Source of the DNA: Sphingomonas sp. LT1P40
Lineage (GTDB): Bacteria; Pseudomonadota; Alphaproteobacteria; Sphingomonadales; Sphingomonadaceae
Direction of reading: 5' to 3'
DNA: 64,000 bases
Assembly (NCBI RefSeq): GCF_036663835.1
Contig: NZ_JAXOJT010000001.1
Location: 1,736,001-1,800,000, forward strand
In this document: piece after piece, positions 18,115 to 27,342 of the stretch
Layout: each line of letters begins with the position of its first letter
Numbering within the stretch: the stretch's first letter is position 1
Position numbers and translations under genes: made by a program
The notes under the pieces: model-generated
Databases searched by the model: none
What the model saw: the letters and a program-made list of their open reading frames with translations, nothing else
Told to the model about the DNA's origin: nothing

Positions 18115-19389
18115 ATGACCGACTCCACCCTCCCGATCGGCGATAAAACCTATCCGGTACGTCAGGGTAGCGTCGGTCCGGAAGTCGTCGATATCCGCAA
18201 ATTCTATGCGCAGTCGGGCATGTTCACTTACGACCCCGGCTTCACCTCGACCGCATCGTGCGAGAGCGGCCTGACCTATATCGATGGCGATCAGGGCATC
18301 CTGCTGCATCGCGGCTATCCGATCGACCAGCTCGCCGAGAAGTCGAGCTTCATGGAGGTCGCGTACCTGCTGCTGAACGGCGAACTGCCCAGCAGCCAGG
18401 AATTCGAGAAGTTCAACTACACGATCAGCCGCCACACCATGCTGCACGAGCAGTTGGCGACCTTCTACCGCGGTTTCCGCCGCGATGCGCACCCGATGGC
18501 GATCATGTGCGGCGTCGTCGGCGCGCTTTCGGCCTTCTACCACGACTCGACCGACATCTCTGACCCGCATCAGCGCATGGTCGCCAGCCACCGGCTGATC
18601 GCCAAGATGCCGACGATCGCGGCGATGGCGTATAAATATTCGGTTGGTCAGCCGTTCCTCTATCCCGACAACAACCTGTCCTACACCGGCAATTTCCTGC
18701 GCATGACGTTCGGCGTGCCGGCCGAGGATTATGTCGTCGATCCGGTGATCGAATCAGCGATGGACAAGATCTTCATCCTCCATGCCGACCATGAACAGAA
18801 CGCCTCGACCTCGACCGTGCGGCTTGCCGGTTCGTCGGGCGCCAATCCGTTCGCGTGCATCGCCGCCGGCATCGCCTGTCTGTGGGGTCCGGCGCATGGC
18901 GGCGCCAACGAAGCCGCGCTCAACATGCTTCGCGAGATCGGCCGGCCCGAGCGCATCCCCGAGTACATCGCCCGCGCCAAGAACAAGGACGATCCGTTCC
19001 GCCTGATGGGCTTCGGCCATCGCGTATATAAGAATTTCGACCCGCGCGCGAAGGTGCTCAGCCAGGCGGCGACCGAAGTCCTCGACAAGCTCGGCATCAG
19101 CGACCCCGTCCTCGACACCGCACGCGAATTGGAACGGATCGCGCTCAGCGACCCCTATTTCATCGACAAGAAACTCTACCCGAACGTCGATTTCTACTCC
19201 GGCGTGATCCTGTCGGCGATCGGCTTCCCGACGACGATGTTCACCGTCCTGTTCGCGCTTGCCCGCACCGTCGGCTGGGTCGCGCAATGGAACGAAATGA
19301 TCTCGGACCCGGACCAGAAGATCGGTCGCCCGCGTCAGCTCTACACCGGTCCGGTGCAGCGCGATTATATCGGACTCGACCAGCGCTGA
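18115..19389 (+). CDS. gltA: Citrate synthase
   Basis: A 424-residue type II (Gram-negative, hexameric type) citrate synthase that condenses oxaloacetate with acetyl-CoA at entry to the TCA cycle. The N-terminal beta domain ([18 protein letters not shown]) and the catalytic stretches [29 protein letters not shown] and VDFYSGVIL, with the two histidines and the aspartate, are in place. AAAGGAAGACGAAT precedes the ATG. Closely linked to gltX upstream and a small membrane-protein gene eight bases downstream. Confidence 0.98.
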   Translation: MTDSTLPIGDKTYPVRQGSVGPEVVDIRKFYAQSGMFTYDPGFTSTASCESGLTYIDGDQGILLHRGYPIDQLAEKSSFMEVAYLLLNGELPSSQEFEKFNYTISRHTMLHEQLATFYRGFRRDAHPMAIMCGVVGALSAFYHDSTDISDPHQRMVASHRLIAKMPTIAAMAYKYSVGQPFLYPDNNLSYTGNFLRMTFGVPAEDYVVDPVIESAMDKIFILHADHEQNASTSTVRLAGSSGANPFACIAAGIACLWGPAHGGANEAALNMLREIGRPERIPEYIARAKNKDDPFRLMGFGHRVYKNFDPRAKVLSQAATEVLDKLGISDPVLDTARELERIALSDPYFIDKKLYPNVDFYSGVILSAIGFPTTMFTVLFALARTVGWVAQWNEMISDPDQKIGRPRQLYTGPVQRDYIGLDQR

Positions 19390-19396
19390 CACGATC

Positions 19397-19588
19397 ATGC
19401 GGCGGACCATCCTGACCCTTGTTGGCACTGCAGCGATTCTGATGGGATTGCTGTGGGTCGCGCAGGGGCTGGGATGGGTCAACTGGCCGACGGAGAGCTT
19501 CATGATCGCCGACCGGCAATGGGCGATCCGGGGCGCCGTACTGGCAGCAGTCGGCGCGATCACGCTGCTAGTGGTGCGGCGCAGCTAG
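19397..19588 (+). CDS. Small two-helix membrane protein
   Basis: A 63-residue protein with two hydrophobic segments (about 5-24 and 44-60) joined by a short polar loop (NWPTESFMIADRQ). It begins eight bases after gltA and is probably in the same transcript. It is not recognised beyond being a small inner-membrane protein. Its stop lies seven bases before the end of the convergent YjbR-family gene. Confidence 0.6.
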   Translation: MRRTILTLVGTAAILMGLLWVAQGLGWVNWPTESFMIADRQWAIRGAVLAAVGAITLLVVRRS

Positions 19589-19594
19589 ATTTGT

Positions 19595-19957
19595 TCAGGT
19601 CCGCGCGTCGAGTTCCTTGACCAGCTTCTTAGGCGCCTGCGCCCGATAGCTTTCCTCGATCCACTCGCGGAGCTGATTCGTGTCGGGAATCGCGGCGTCA
19701 TCTGGCGCAAAGGTAACCCAGCCGCTCTTGCCCAATCCGTACCCGGTCGGCCCGGCAAACGGCAGGTCCAGCGCGACCTCGCCGGTATAGCGCAACTTCA
19801 CTGACATCTGGAACGAATCGCCGGTGGACAGATAGGCAAAGGTCTTGTCGTTGACCGCCAGGTCCGCATGGTCGGGCCACGGTGCCTTGATATGCGCACC
19901 GGGCAACGTCAGCCCCCATGCGCGCAATTCATCGATGATCTTTCGCGCCCTTGTCAT
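19595..19957 (-). CDS. MmcQ/YjbR family protein
   Basis: A 120-residue protein of the YjbR/CyaY-like fold family, identified by the opening WGLTLPGAHIKAPWPDHADL, the middle KTFAYLSTGD and the closing LREWIEESYRAQAPKKLVKEL. Members are often annotated as DNA-binding, but the biochemical role is not established. It is the last of a run of six minus-strand genes (25404 down to 19595), starting 36 bases after the kinase-like gene. Confidence 0.85.
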   Translation of the reverse strand: MTRARKIIDELRAWGLTLPGAHIKAPWPDHADLAVNDKTFAYLSTGDSFQMSVKLRYTGEVALDLPFAGPTGYGLGKSGWVTFAPDDAAIPDTNQLREWIEESYRAQAPKKLVKELDART

Positions 19958-19993
19958 CCCCGCAGCATATCACCGCACGGCCACAGCCGGAAA

Positions 19994-21373
19994 TCAGTCG
20001 TCCCGCCCCGGCAGCGTCAGCACGAACCGAGCACCCTGTCCCGGTGCGCTGTCCACGGTAATATCCCCGCCCATCGCCCGCGCCAGTCGCCGGGCGATGT
20101 AGAGGCCCAACCCGCTGCCCCCCGGTTCCATCGGATCGACGCGACCGAACTTCTCGAAAATCTTGCCCTGATCGTCGCTGGCGATGCCTTTGCCCTGGTC
20201 GGCGACGATGACGCAGCCAAGACCGCCCTCGCGCTCGATCCGGATCCATACCGATCCGCCCGGCGGCGAATAGCGCACGGCGTTGCCGATCAGATTGACC
20301 ATGATCTGGAGCACGCGGCGGAATTCGCCGGTCACCGGCATCCGCTCATCGGCCTTGGGCTTGTCGATCCGCACGTCGGCCTCGCTCGCGCGCACCGCCA
20401 GCAGTCCGGCGGCACGGCGCGCGACATCGGCCAGGTCGATCGATTCGGGTTCAACCTCGAAATCGTCGCGCTCGATCGCGCTCAGATCGGCAAGGTCGTC
20501 GACCAGCGACAGCAGATGCCGTCCGGCGCTGGCGATATCCCCGGCATATTCGGCGTAATCCGCCCGCAACGGCCCATCGACCTGCGCGCTGATGCTGTCG
20601 GCATTGGCGATGATCCGGCTGAGCGGCGTGCGCAATGCGCGGTCCAGCCGCTGGCCGAATTCGGTGGTGAACACCGCTTCGGGCACCGGCTCCGGCGCGA
20701 CGGTGACATCGTCCGCCGGGTCGATCATCTCGGCCGCACCGGTAAAGCCCGCAAACCGCCCCTGCGCGTCGATACGCGGGCTGGCCGACAGCCGCACGCG
20801 CTTGCCCGTGCCACGCAGTTCCGCCGCCTGCCCCGCAAACTGCGTCTGCTCCGCCGCCCCGCTCAGGATCGGCAAAGCGCCGTCCGCATCCGCCTCCAGC
20901 GCGAACAGCAATGTCAGTGGCTGCCCCAGCATCGCCCCGGCATCGAACCCGTGCCGCGCGCCTGCCTCGATCGACAGATGCGTGATCCGCATCGCCGCAT
21001 CGGTTTCCCACACCCAGTCGGCCTCGGCGCGCAGGAAATCGGTCTCGCGGCCTTCATCCGCCACCGCGCGCCACGCGGCACGCGGGCGCCAGCCGCTGAC
21101 TTCCAGCCGCACGCCGTCGCTATCCGGCTCGGCGCGGACCCACAAATCGATATCGTCCTCACCGTCCGCCGCGACGATGTTGCGGGAGACGGCAATGCCC
21201 AGCCGCTGTGCCAGCCGCACGATCGACGCGATCTGCGGCACCGCGATCGGTTCGCCCGGCTTGCCACCGGCGCGTGAATTGAGGTCGGCCAGCCGCGCCT
21301 CGGCATGCACCAGCCGCCCGTCGGGGCCGATGCGCCCCATCGCAATCGGCAGATGCGGGTCGATCGCGTTCAC
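19994..21373 (-). CDS. Sensor histidine kinase-like protein lacking the phosphoacceptor histidine
   Basis: A 459-residue soluble protein: two PAS-like regions (about 1-110 and 115-255), a dimerisation helix pair and a HATPase domain. The ATP-binding boxes are intact (NLIGNAVRYS, ADQGKGI, GSGLGLYIARRLA). The H box, however, reads LDRALRTPLSR where the family has SHELRTPL, so the phosphorylated histidine is replaced by arginine. It starts with GTG overlapping the DUF2336 stop (GTGA). It may be an ATP-dependent signalling scaffold or pseudokinase rather than a classical kinase. No response regulator gene is adjacent. Confidence 0.85.
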   Translation of the reverse strand: MNAIDPHLPIAMGRIGPDGRLVHAEARLADLNSRAGGKPGEPIAVPQIASIVRLAQRLGIAVSRNIVAADGEDDIDLWVRAEPDSDGVRLEVSGWRPRAAWRAVADEGRETDFLRAEADWVWETDAAMRITHLSIEAGARHGFDAGAMLGQPLTLLFALEADADGALPILSGAAEQTQFAGQAAELRGTGKRVRLSASPRIDAQGRFAGFTGAAEMIDPADDVTVAPEPVPEAVFTTEFGQRLDRALRTPLSRIIANADSISAQVDGPLRADYAEYAGDIASAGRHLLSLVDDLADLSAIERDDFEVEPESIDLADVARRAAGLLAVRASEADVRIDKPKADERMPVTGEFRRVLQIMVNLIGNAVRYSPPGGSVWIRIEREGGLGCVIVADQGKGIASDDQGKIFEKFGRVDPMEPGGSGLGLYIARRLARAMGGDITVDSAPGQGARFVLTLPGRDD

Positions 21374-22479
21374 GGCACCTGCTCCAGCGCCAGCAATGCC
21401 GCGCGGTAATCGGAAGGCAGTTTCAGCGAAGCCAGCGCATCGCGCGCCGCTTCGACATCAACCGCCATGATCGTATCGAGCAAATCGGCAAACGCCTCCA
21501 GATCGCGGCGCGGATCGGCTTCGGTCAACGCCACGCCCAGCCGCGCGATGTCCGCCCGCTCGAACCCCAGCGCGCGCAGCGCCACCCACAGCCGCCCGCT
21601 TGTCGTGTCGAACGCGATATCGCGCGCCGCCGCATAATCGACGCCCAGCGCATGCGCGAGCAACGCCGCGAACAATGTCACGCGCCGGTCGCCCAGCGCC
21701 TCGGTCATCAGCCCTGCCAATTCCCCCGGCTGCGCGGCAATCGCGCCCGCCAGCCGCATCACTGCCGCCTCCAGCCGGTCACCCTCGTCATGCGCCGCCA
21801 GGCTGCGTTGCGCCGCATCGGCCAGCGCGCGATCCAGTGCGGCGCGCGATCCTTCGACGCTCGCACCCTTGGCCCGCAATGCCGCCGCCACCCACCACAC
21901 CAGCTTGTGATGCAATTCCGCCGGCAAATCGGTCTGCGCCAGCGACCCGCTGTCGGGCATGCTGCGCCGTCGGCTTTCGGCGATCAGCACCGCCATCGCG
22001 CTTTGCGCGAGCACCCGGTCGGGATGCTGGACGAAGCGGTTGATAAGACTGGGTCGCTCGGGCTCGTCGGACGCCTGCACCTGCATACCGGTCGCCAGCA
22101 ATTCCTGCCGCACGCGCGCAATCAGTTCGCCGATCAGTTCGACATCGCGCAGCAGTCCGGACGCGCTCAACGCGGCAAAAACCCCGCCCTCGGCCTCCAG
22201 CGCATCGGCCAGCGCCACTTCGCCCTGCCCGCGCAGCAACCGCGCGCCATGCCCGCGAATCTCGCCCTCGACCGTCTCGATCAGTGCGCGCAACAACCGC
22301 GACAGCGCCACCCGCGTGCGCTCGTCCAGCCGACCGTTTTCGGGCAGGAAAAAATCGTCGATCCCCGTCGCCAGCCCGCGATACGCGGCCACGTCCGCCG
22401 CCGCGGCATGCGCGAACAGCGTGATGGCACCCTCGGGGACGCCCTCGTTCGTGTCGACAAGTGGGTCGGACATGGTCAC
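21370..22479 (-). CDS. DUF2336 domain-containing protein
   Basis: A 369-residue mostly alpha-helical, alanine-rich protein matching the alphaproteobacterial DUF2336 pattern, with HPDRVLAQSAMAVLIAESRRR and repeated two-helix units resembling HEAT-like repeats. No catalytic motif. It overlaps the kinase-like gene by four bases, and the pairing suggests a partner or regulator of that protein. The start ATG at 22479 lies 30 bases after the preceding gene on the same strand. Function unknown. Confidence 0.75.
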   Translation of the reverse strand: MTMSDPLVDTNEGVPEGAITLFAHAAAADVAAYRGLATGIDDFFLPENGRLDERTRVALSRLLRALIETVEGEIRGHGARLLRGQGEVALADALEAEGGVFAALSASGLLRDVELIGELIARVRQELLATGMQVQASDEPERPSLINRFVQHPDRVLAQSAMAVLIAESRRRSMPDSGSLAQTDLPAELHHKLVWWVAAALRAKGASVEGSRAALDRALADAAQRSLAAHDEGDRLEAAVMRLAGAIAAQPGELAGLMTEALGDRRVTLFAALLAHALGVDYAAARDIAFDTTSGRLWVALRALGFERADIARLGVALTEADPRRDLEAFADLLDTIMAVDVEAARDALASLKLPSDYRAALLALEQVP

Positions 22480-22509
22480 CGGACTAGCGGAAGCGTCGTT
22501 AATACCAGC

Positions 22510-23676
22510 CTAAGGCTTTTCCCGTTTGCTCTCAACCGCCGCCGCCAGCGTGACGAATGCATAGATCGCAACCGCCGCCAGCCCCCAGCTCACTCGTCCG
22601 GCGCACGCAAAGGGGGCAACCAGCAACAAATACCCCGCCGGGCTACCCCACCAGCGCCGCACCACCGCCTGACTACGCTCCGCGATCAACGTCGCGGCAA
22701 CCGTCACCAGCGCAAGGATCGCCCCGTCAAACGTCGTATCGGCGCGCGACTCGGTAATGCCCAGCGCCAGAATCACCGCGACCGCCGTCACCGCGATCAA
22801 ATGCTCCTGCACCGCCGCGCGTTTGTCCTCGCCACGCAGCGCCGACAGCGCCGCCCCGGTCGCCAGCGCCGCCACGCCGGGAATCGCCACCGCTGCACCC
22901 CAGGCAAAACCCGCCGCGATCAGGCCGACGGCGGCACCACCCAGCACCACACCGCCCAGCGTGAGCAACCACCCCGGCACGGCCTTCTCGACCACCTTCG
23001 GCAATGCCAGCCGCGCTGCCCGCGTGAACACATGCCGATCGGCCCAACTCGTCCGCCGCTCGGTCAGCGCTGCCAATACGGCGTTGCTGCGGCTGGCGAG
23101 CGACGCGCCCTCGCGCTCCACCCCATGCCCGGCGCGCACCGCACTGGCGGGCAGCACGATCTGCTCCGCCCCCGCCTGCACGATCGCGCGCAACAGCGTG
23201 GACTGGAAATCATAGTCCGCCGGAAACGCCGCGATATCCGCGATCCGCTGCGCCGGTGCGCGCGCCACCCCGGCCCAGCAATTGCGCGCATCGATCCGCT
23301 CCAGCGACGCGGACGGCTCCTGCGTCACCATGATCGCGTCGCCGCCCTCCGCCGCCATCCGGTCGACGACGTCGTCGGTGGTGACCAACCCATCGGCCAG
23401 CACGACGAAGCTCGACAGTGGATGCGCCTTCGCCGCCGCCTCCTCCGCCGATCGCACGACATCGACGGGCACGCCGCGCTTCGCCGCCCGGCTCACCGCG
23501 CCCAGCAGCGCCGGCGTCACGCGCGTGACGGCGACCAGAATATGCCCCGCCCCGGCCCCGACCAGCAGCCGCGCCTGATACTCGAGCAGCGTCATGCCCC
23601 CGAACGGCAGCGTCGCCGCCAGCGTCCCGGGCTTGTCGCCTGCATCCTCCGTCGCAAAAATGAGCCCCGCCAACAT
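22510..23676 (-). CDS. Membrane protein with nucleotidyltransferase-like N-terminal domain
   Basis: A 388-residue protein. Residues 1 to about 215 look like a degenerate NTP-transferase domain (LPFGGMTLLEYQARLLVGAGAGHILVAV, VVLADGLVTTDDVVDRM), and residues about 225-385 hold four or five membrane segments. The order resembles two-domain inositol-phosphate cytidylyltransferase/CDP-alcohol transferases, yet the CDP-alcohol motif (DG-x2-AR-x8-G-x3-D-x3-D) is not present. The nucleotide loop GxGTRLxP is also missing. Substrate unknown. Twenty-two bases separate it from the NamZ-like gene upstream. Confidence 0.65.
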   Translation of the reverse strand: MLAGLIFATEDAGDKPGTLAATLPFGGMTLLEYQARLLVGAGAGHILVAVTRVTPALLGAVSRAAKRGVPVDVVRSAEEAAAKAHPLSSFVVLADGLVTTDDVVDRMAAEGGDAIMVTQEPSASLERIDARNCWAGVARAPAQRIADIAAFPADYDFQSTLLRAIVQAGAEQIVLPASAVRAGHGVEREGASLASRSNAVLAALTERRTSWADRHVFTRAARLALPKVVEKAVPGWLLTLGGVVLGGAAVGLIAAGFAWGAAVAIPGVAALATGAALSALRGEDKRAAVQEHLIAVTAVAVILALGITESRADTTFDGAILALVTVAATLIAERSQAVVRRWWGSPAGYLLLVAPFACAGRVSWGLAAVAIYAFVTLAAAVESKREKP

Positions 23677-23698
23677 GGCTCAAGCGGTTAGGCCAAAG

Positions 23699-24895
23699 TC
23701 AGTAGCGAAGGAAGGGCCGCCGCACATCTTCCCACGCCGCCTCGTCCGGCCGCGTCACCGCATCCAGATCGCCCGCTACCGCCGCCGCATCATCCACCCA
23801 CTCGCGCAATCCCGGCCCGCCATTGATCACGTCGATCGCCAGCTTGCCGAACTCATACTCATAGGGGAAATCGCGCCACAGATCGTAATCGGGATACAGC
23901 GCCCGGATCGCCTTGAACCCCGCCGCCTGCACCCGCCATGGGCGGAACGCGGCATGGTCATAGCCCGACCCCTCGGCATGGATGAACACGCCGTGGCACA
24001 ATTCGCCGACATGCTTGTGAAAGGTCGGCTGAAACCACAAATCCCGCAACGTGCAGCCCGTCAGCCACTCGGGCGCGATCCGCCGCATGTCGGCGATCAC
24101 CGCCTTGGCATCGATATCCGGCGCGCCGAACAGCTCCAACGCGCGCGTCGTCCCGCGGCCTTCGGACAGATTCGTCCCCTCCAGCATCACCGTGCCCGCA
24201 TAGCCGCGCGCCATATTTACGTTCGCCGCATTCGGACTGGGATTGATCCACACCCGATCGACCGGCCAGCCGAATCCTGGCGCAGCATCGGGCTCCCACC
24301 CCTCCATCTCGATCACGCGATAATCGACGTTCAGCTTGAACTGGTCGATGAACCACGCGCCCATCTCGCCCAGCGTCATCCCGTGCCGCATCGGCATCGG
24401 CCCCGCACCGACAAAGCTCTCCCAGCCGGACAGCAAGGTCAGCCCCTCGACCGGACGCCCTGCCGGATTGGGCCGGTCGAGCACCCACACCGCCTTGCCA
24501 TGCGCAGCGGCCGCCTCCAGCATATAGAGCAACGTCGTGACATAGGTGTAGATGCGGCATCCCAGATCCTGAAGATCGATCAGCACCACGTCGAACGTAT
24601 GCATCGACTGCCCGGTCGGACGCCGCACTTCGCCATACAGGCTGAACACCGGCATCCCGTAAGTGGGATCGGTATAGTCCGGCGACTCCATCATATTGTC
24701 CTGCAAGTCGCCGCGCACGCCATGCTGCGGCCCGAACATCGCGGACACATTCACCCCCGCCGCGACCAGCGCATCGACGCTGTGCGTCAAATCCGCCGTC
24801 ACCGACGCCGGATGCGCGAGCAGCGCGACGCGACGTCCCTTAAGTTGATCCAGAAGCGCGGGGTCGGCGAGCAGCCGGTCGATACCGAAGTTCAT
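23699..24895 (-). CDS. DUF1343 family protein, exo-beta-N-acetylmuramidase NamZ-like
   Basis: A 398-residue protein matching DUF1343, whose characterised member NamZ removes terminal N-acetylmuramic acid from peptidoglycan fragments. Conserved stretches include VALLAHPASVTADLTHS, FGPQHGVRGDLQDNM, DVVLIDLQDLGCRIYTYV and VLDRPNPAGRPVEG. The ATG at 24895 overlaps the stop of the DOMON-like gene; an upstream start would add an unconserved lead. No signal peptide is obvious, so the protein may act in the cytoplasm in muropeptide recycling or be exported by another route. Confidence 0.85.
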   Translation of the reverse strand: MNFGIDRLLADPALLDQLKGRRVALLAHPASVTADLTHSVDALVAAGVNVSAMFGPQHGVRGDLQDNMMESPDYTDPTYGMPVFSLYGEVRRPTGQSMHTFDVVLIDLQDLGCRIYTYVTTLLYMLEAAAAHGKAVWVLDRPNPAGRPVEGLTLLSGWESFVGAGPMPMRHGMTLGEMGAWFIDQFKLNVDYRVIEMEGWEPDAAPGFGWPVDRVWINPSPNAANVNMARGYAGTVMLEGTNLSEGRGTTRALELFGAPDIDAKAVIADMRRIAPEWLTGCTLRDLWFQPTFHKHVGELCHGVFIHAEGSGYDHAAFRPWRVQAAGFKAIRALYPDYDLWRDFPYEYEFGKLAIDVINGGPGLREWVDDAAAVAGDLDAVTRPDEAAWEDVRRPFLRY

Positions 24896-25404
24896 GCGAC
24901 GCGAGGTGCGGGAATCGAAAGCGCGAAGCAAGCGTCATGGTGGAAATCGGGTCCCCCGTCCGGATGCGCCAGCGCCCAATAGGATTTGCTCCCGTCCGCT
25001 TCCTCGATCACTGCATTCAGCGCCACGCGCCAGTCGCCTTCCGGCAAGTCTGAAAGCGACAGCGCCACGGTCCAGCTATCTCCGTCCCGCGCGATCGCCG
25101 GTGCCGCCGTGACCGCCATATCGCGCATTCCCGCACGATAGCCGTCGAACGCATAGGCGGCCCAGCGGGTGGAAGGCGAGAAGTTGAATTCGACATAGGC
25201 GTCCCCCCCATCCGGCTTGATGAACAGCTCGAAACACGTCGTCCGCCACAATTCGTCGGTGCGCTCCGGCACCGCGATCGTCGGCAAGCGCAGCGCCGCT
25301 GCCCCGGCGACCTCGAACCGCAATCGATCGGGCGCGAATGTGACGTGCACTCGGCCGACCGCGACGGGCGGCGCGTCGGAATGGGGAATCAGGTCGAACT
25401 GCAT
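24892..25404 (-). CDS. DOMON-like domain protein
   Basis: A 170-residue beta-sandwich protein resembling the DOMON-like family (VHVTFAPDRLRFEVAG, RTTCFELFIKPDGGDAYVEFNFSPS, ALNAVIEEADGSKSYWALAHP). Such domains bind sugars or haem, but the ligand here is not clear. The ATG at 25404 follows GAGGTGA on the minus strand, a better start than 25422. It is the first gene of the minus-strand run and overlaps the NamZ-like gene by four bases, suggesting a joint role with cell-wall sugars. It diverges from tyrS. Confidence 0.78.
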   Translation of the reverse strand: MQFDLIPHSDAPPVAVGRVHVTFAPDRLRFEVAGAAALRLPTIAVPERTDELWRTTCFELFIKPDGGDAYVEFNFSPSTRWAAYAFDGYRAGMRDMAVTAAPAIARDGDSWTVALSLSDLPEGDWRVALNAVIEEADGSKSYWALAHPDGGPDFHHDACFALSIPAPRVA

Positions 25405-25444
25405 GTGTTTCACCTCACACAAATTGTGCTAACGGCGCGACGCA

Positions 25445-26671
25445 ATGACCGAATACGCATCCGCCCTGCTCCGCCTGTTGTCCGACCGTGGATATATCCA
25501 CCAGGTCACCGACGCCACTGCGCTGGATGCGCTGGCGAACAAACAGGTCGTGCCCGGCTATATCGGCTTCGACCCCACCGCCCCGTCGCTCCACGTCGGC
25601 AGTCTGGTTCAAATCATGCTGCTGCGCCGCCTCCAGCAATCGGGCCACAAGCCCATCGTCCTGATGGGCGGCGGCACCGGCAAGGTCGGCGATCCCAGCT
25701 TCAAGGACGAAGCCCGCAAGCTGATGACGACGGAGACGATCGCCAGCAACATCGCATCGATCAAGACGGTGTTCGAAAAGTTCCTGACCTTCGGGGACGG
25801 CCCGACCGACGCGATCATGCTCGACAATGCGACGTGGCTCGACGCGCTCGAATATCTTCCCTTCCTGCGCGATTACGGCCAGCATTTCTCGGTCAACCGC
25901 ATGCTCAGCTTCGACTCCGTCAAACTGCGGCTCGACCGCGAACAATCGCTGTCGTTCCTCGAATTCAACTACATGATCCTTCAGGCATACGACTTCCTCG
26001 AACTCAATCGTCGCCACGCCTGCCGCCTGCAAATGGGCGGGTCGGATCAATGGGGCAACATCGTCAACGGCATCGAACTCTCGCGCCGTGCCGACGGTGC
26101 GGAGGTCTATGGCGTCACCACCCCCCTGATCACCACGGCGGACGGCGGCAAGATGGGCAAGACCATGTCGGGCGCGGTGTGGCTGAACGAGGATCAGCTG
26201 TCGCATTTCGATTACTGGCAATTCTGGCGCAATACCGACGACCGCGACGTCGGCAAGTTCCTGCGCCTGTTCACCGACCTGCCGCTGGACGAGATCGCCC
26301 GCCTCGAAGCACTCGAAGGCGCGGAGATTAACGAGGCCAAGAAAATCCTCGCCACCGAAGCCACCGCCATGTGCCGGGGCCGCGATGCCGCCGAGGCTGC
26401 GGCGGAAACCGCACGGAAAACCTTTGAGGAAGGCGCGTCGGGCGAATCGCTCCCGACCTTCGCGGCCTCAGGCGAAATCAGTGTCGTGGACGCCCTGATC
26501 GGCCTCGGCTTCGCCGCGTCGAAGGGTGAGGCCCGCCGCCTCATCAAGGGCGGCGGCGCACGCGTCGCGGGCGAAAAAATCGAAGACGAAACGGCAACGA
26601 TCAACGTCAGCGCGGACCCGGTGCGGGTCTCGGCGGGAAAGAAGCATCACGGACTGCTGACCCCGGCATAA
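25445..26671 (+). CDS. tyrS: Tyrosine--tRNA ligase
   Basis: A 408-residue class I synthetase charging tRNA-Tyr. The HIGH-type motif is [13 protein letters not shown] (HVG near 50), and the KMSKS-type loop is KMGKTMSG near 237-244. The C-terminal S4-like RNA-binding domain ([17 protein letters not shown]) is present. The start ATG lies 40 bases from the divergent DOMON gene, so both promoters share a very short region. Confidence 0.96.
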   Translation: MTEYASALLRLLSDRGYIHQVTDATALDALANKQVVPGYIGFDPTAPSLHVGSLVQIMLLRRLQQSGHKPIVLMGGGTGKVGDPSFKDEARKLMTTETIASNIASIKTVFEKFLTFGDGPTDAIMLDNATWLDALEYLPFLRDYGQHFSVNRMLSFDSVKLRLDREQSLSFLEFNYMILQAYDFLELNRRHACRLQMGGSDQWGNIVNGIELSRRADGAEVYGVTTPLITTADGGKMGKTMSGAVWLNEDQLSHFDYWQFWRNTDDRDVGKFLRLFTDLPLDEIARLEALEGAEINEAKKILATEATAMCRGRDAAEAAAETARKTFEEGASGESLPTFAASGEISVVDALIGLGFAASKGEARRLIKGGGARVAGEKIEDETATINVSADPVRVSAGKKHHGLLTPA

Positions 26672-26754
26672 GGGTTTCGCTAACCAGTTCGCTTGCGGTC
26701 GCGTTTACGCCCGCGCTTTACCCCTTTCCTTACAGGGACTTGGGGAATGAGTGC

Positions 26755-27084
26755 GTGACCTATCAGTTCGCAAATCTCGCGGGTGCCGCCACGACCGACC
26801 GGCGCGTAAACGAACGCGATGAAATCCATTACCGCGCCCGCGCGTTCGGCCCGGATGCCCAACCGCGCAACCTGTTGATCGTCAACCTGTCCCCGCACGG
26901 CCTGATGGCGCGCTGCGACACCGAATTTCAGGTCGGCGATCGGCTGCGCGTGATGCTCCCGGTGGTCGGCGTCGCGGTCGCTGAAGTCCGCTGGTGCCTG
27001 GGTGGACGGCTCGGCACGCAATTCGACAGCGCGATCGACCTGGCCAGCTATTACGAGCTGATCGCGGTGCTGATGAAGAAGTGA
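26755..27084 (+). CDS. PilZ domain protein (single domain)
   Basis: A 109-residue single PilZ domain: RVNER (R-x3-R) near the N-terminus, NLSPHGLMARCD as the D/N-x-S-x-x-G motif and VAEVRWCLGGRLGTQF as the last strands. Both c-di-GMP-binding elements are present, so ligand binding is plausible. GTG 26755 follows GGGGA at eight bases; TTG 26740 is an alternative. It is the third PilZ protein in the window. Confidence 0.8.
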   Translation: MTYQFANLAGAATTDRRVNERDEIHYRARAFGPDAQPRNLLIVNLSPHGLMARCDTEFQVGDRLRVMLPVVGVAVAEVRWCLGGRLGTQFDSAIDLASYYELIAVLMKK

Positions 27085-27090
27085 GTGTTT

Positions 27091-27330
27091 GCTCACACAA
27101 AGGCACGAAGGCACGAAATTAGAAGAAGAGATTTCGCGCAAAGACGCAAAGACGCAAAGATTTTTCGCTTGCCGCGCCAGCGGCCTTCAATCGCACTGGC
27201 AGGCAATCAACGAGTCGAATTTAGGACGCTTCGCGTCGGTCCCTTTTCTTTGCGCCTTTGCGCCTTTGCGTCTTTGCGCGATCAAACCCTTCTTACTTCT
27301 CCTTTTCGTGCCTTTGTGCCTTCGTGTGAA
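27091..27330. repeat. Imperfect long inverted repeat of the CGCAAAGACGCAAAG type
   Basis: The left arm (about 27091-27162) contains CACAAAGGCACGAAGGCACGAA, then tandem CGCAAAGA units. The right arm (about 27245-27330) is its imperfect inverse complement with TTTGCGCC/TTTGCGTC units and TTCGTGCCTTTGTGCCTTCG. Around 80 bases of unrelated sequence lie between. The whole could fold into a long cruciform. A reading frame of 85 codons runs through it, but its protein (RKDAKTQR and similar) follows the repeat and is not considered real. Confidence 0.75.
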
Positions 27331-27342
27331 ACAAAAAAAGCC

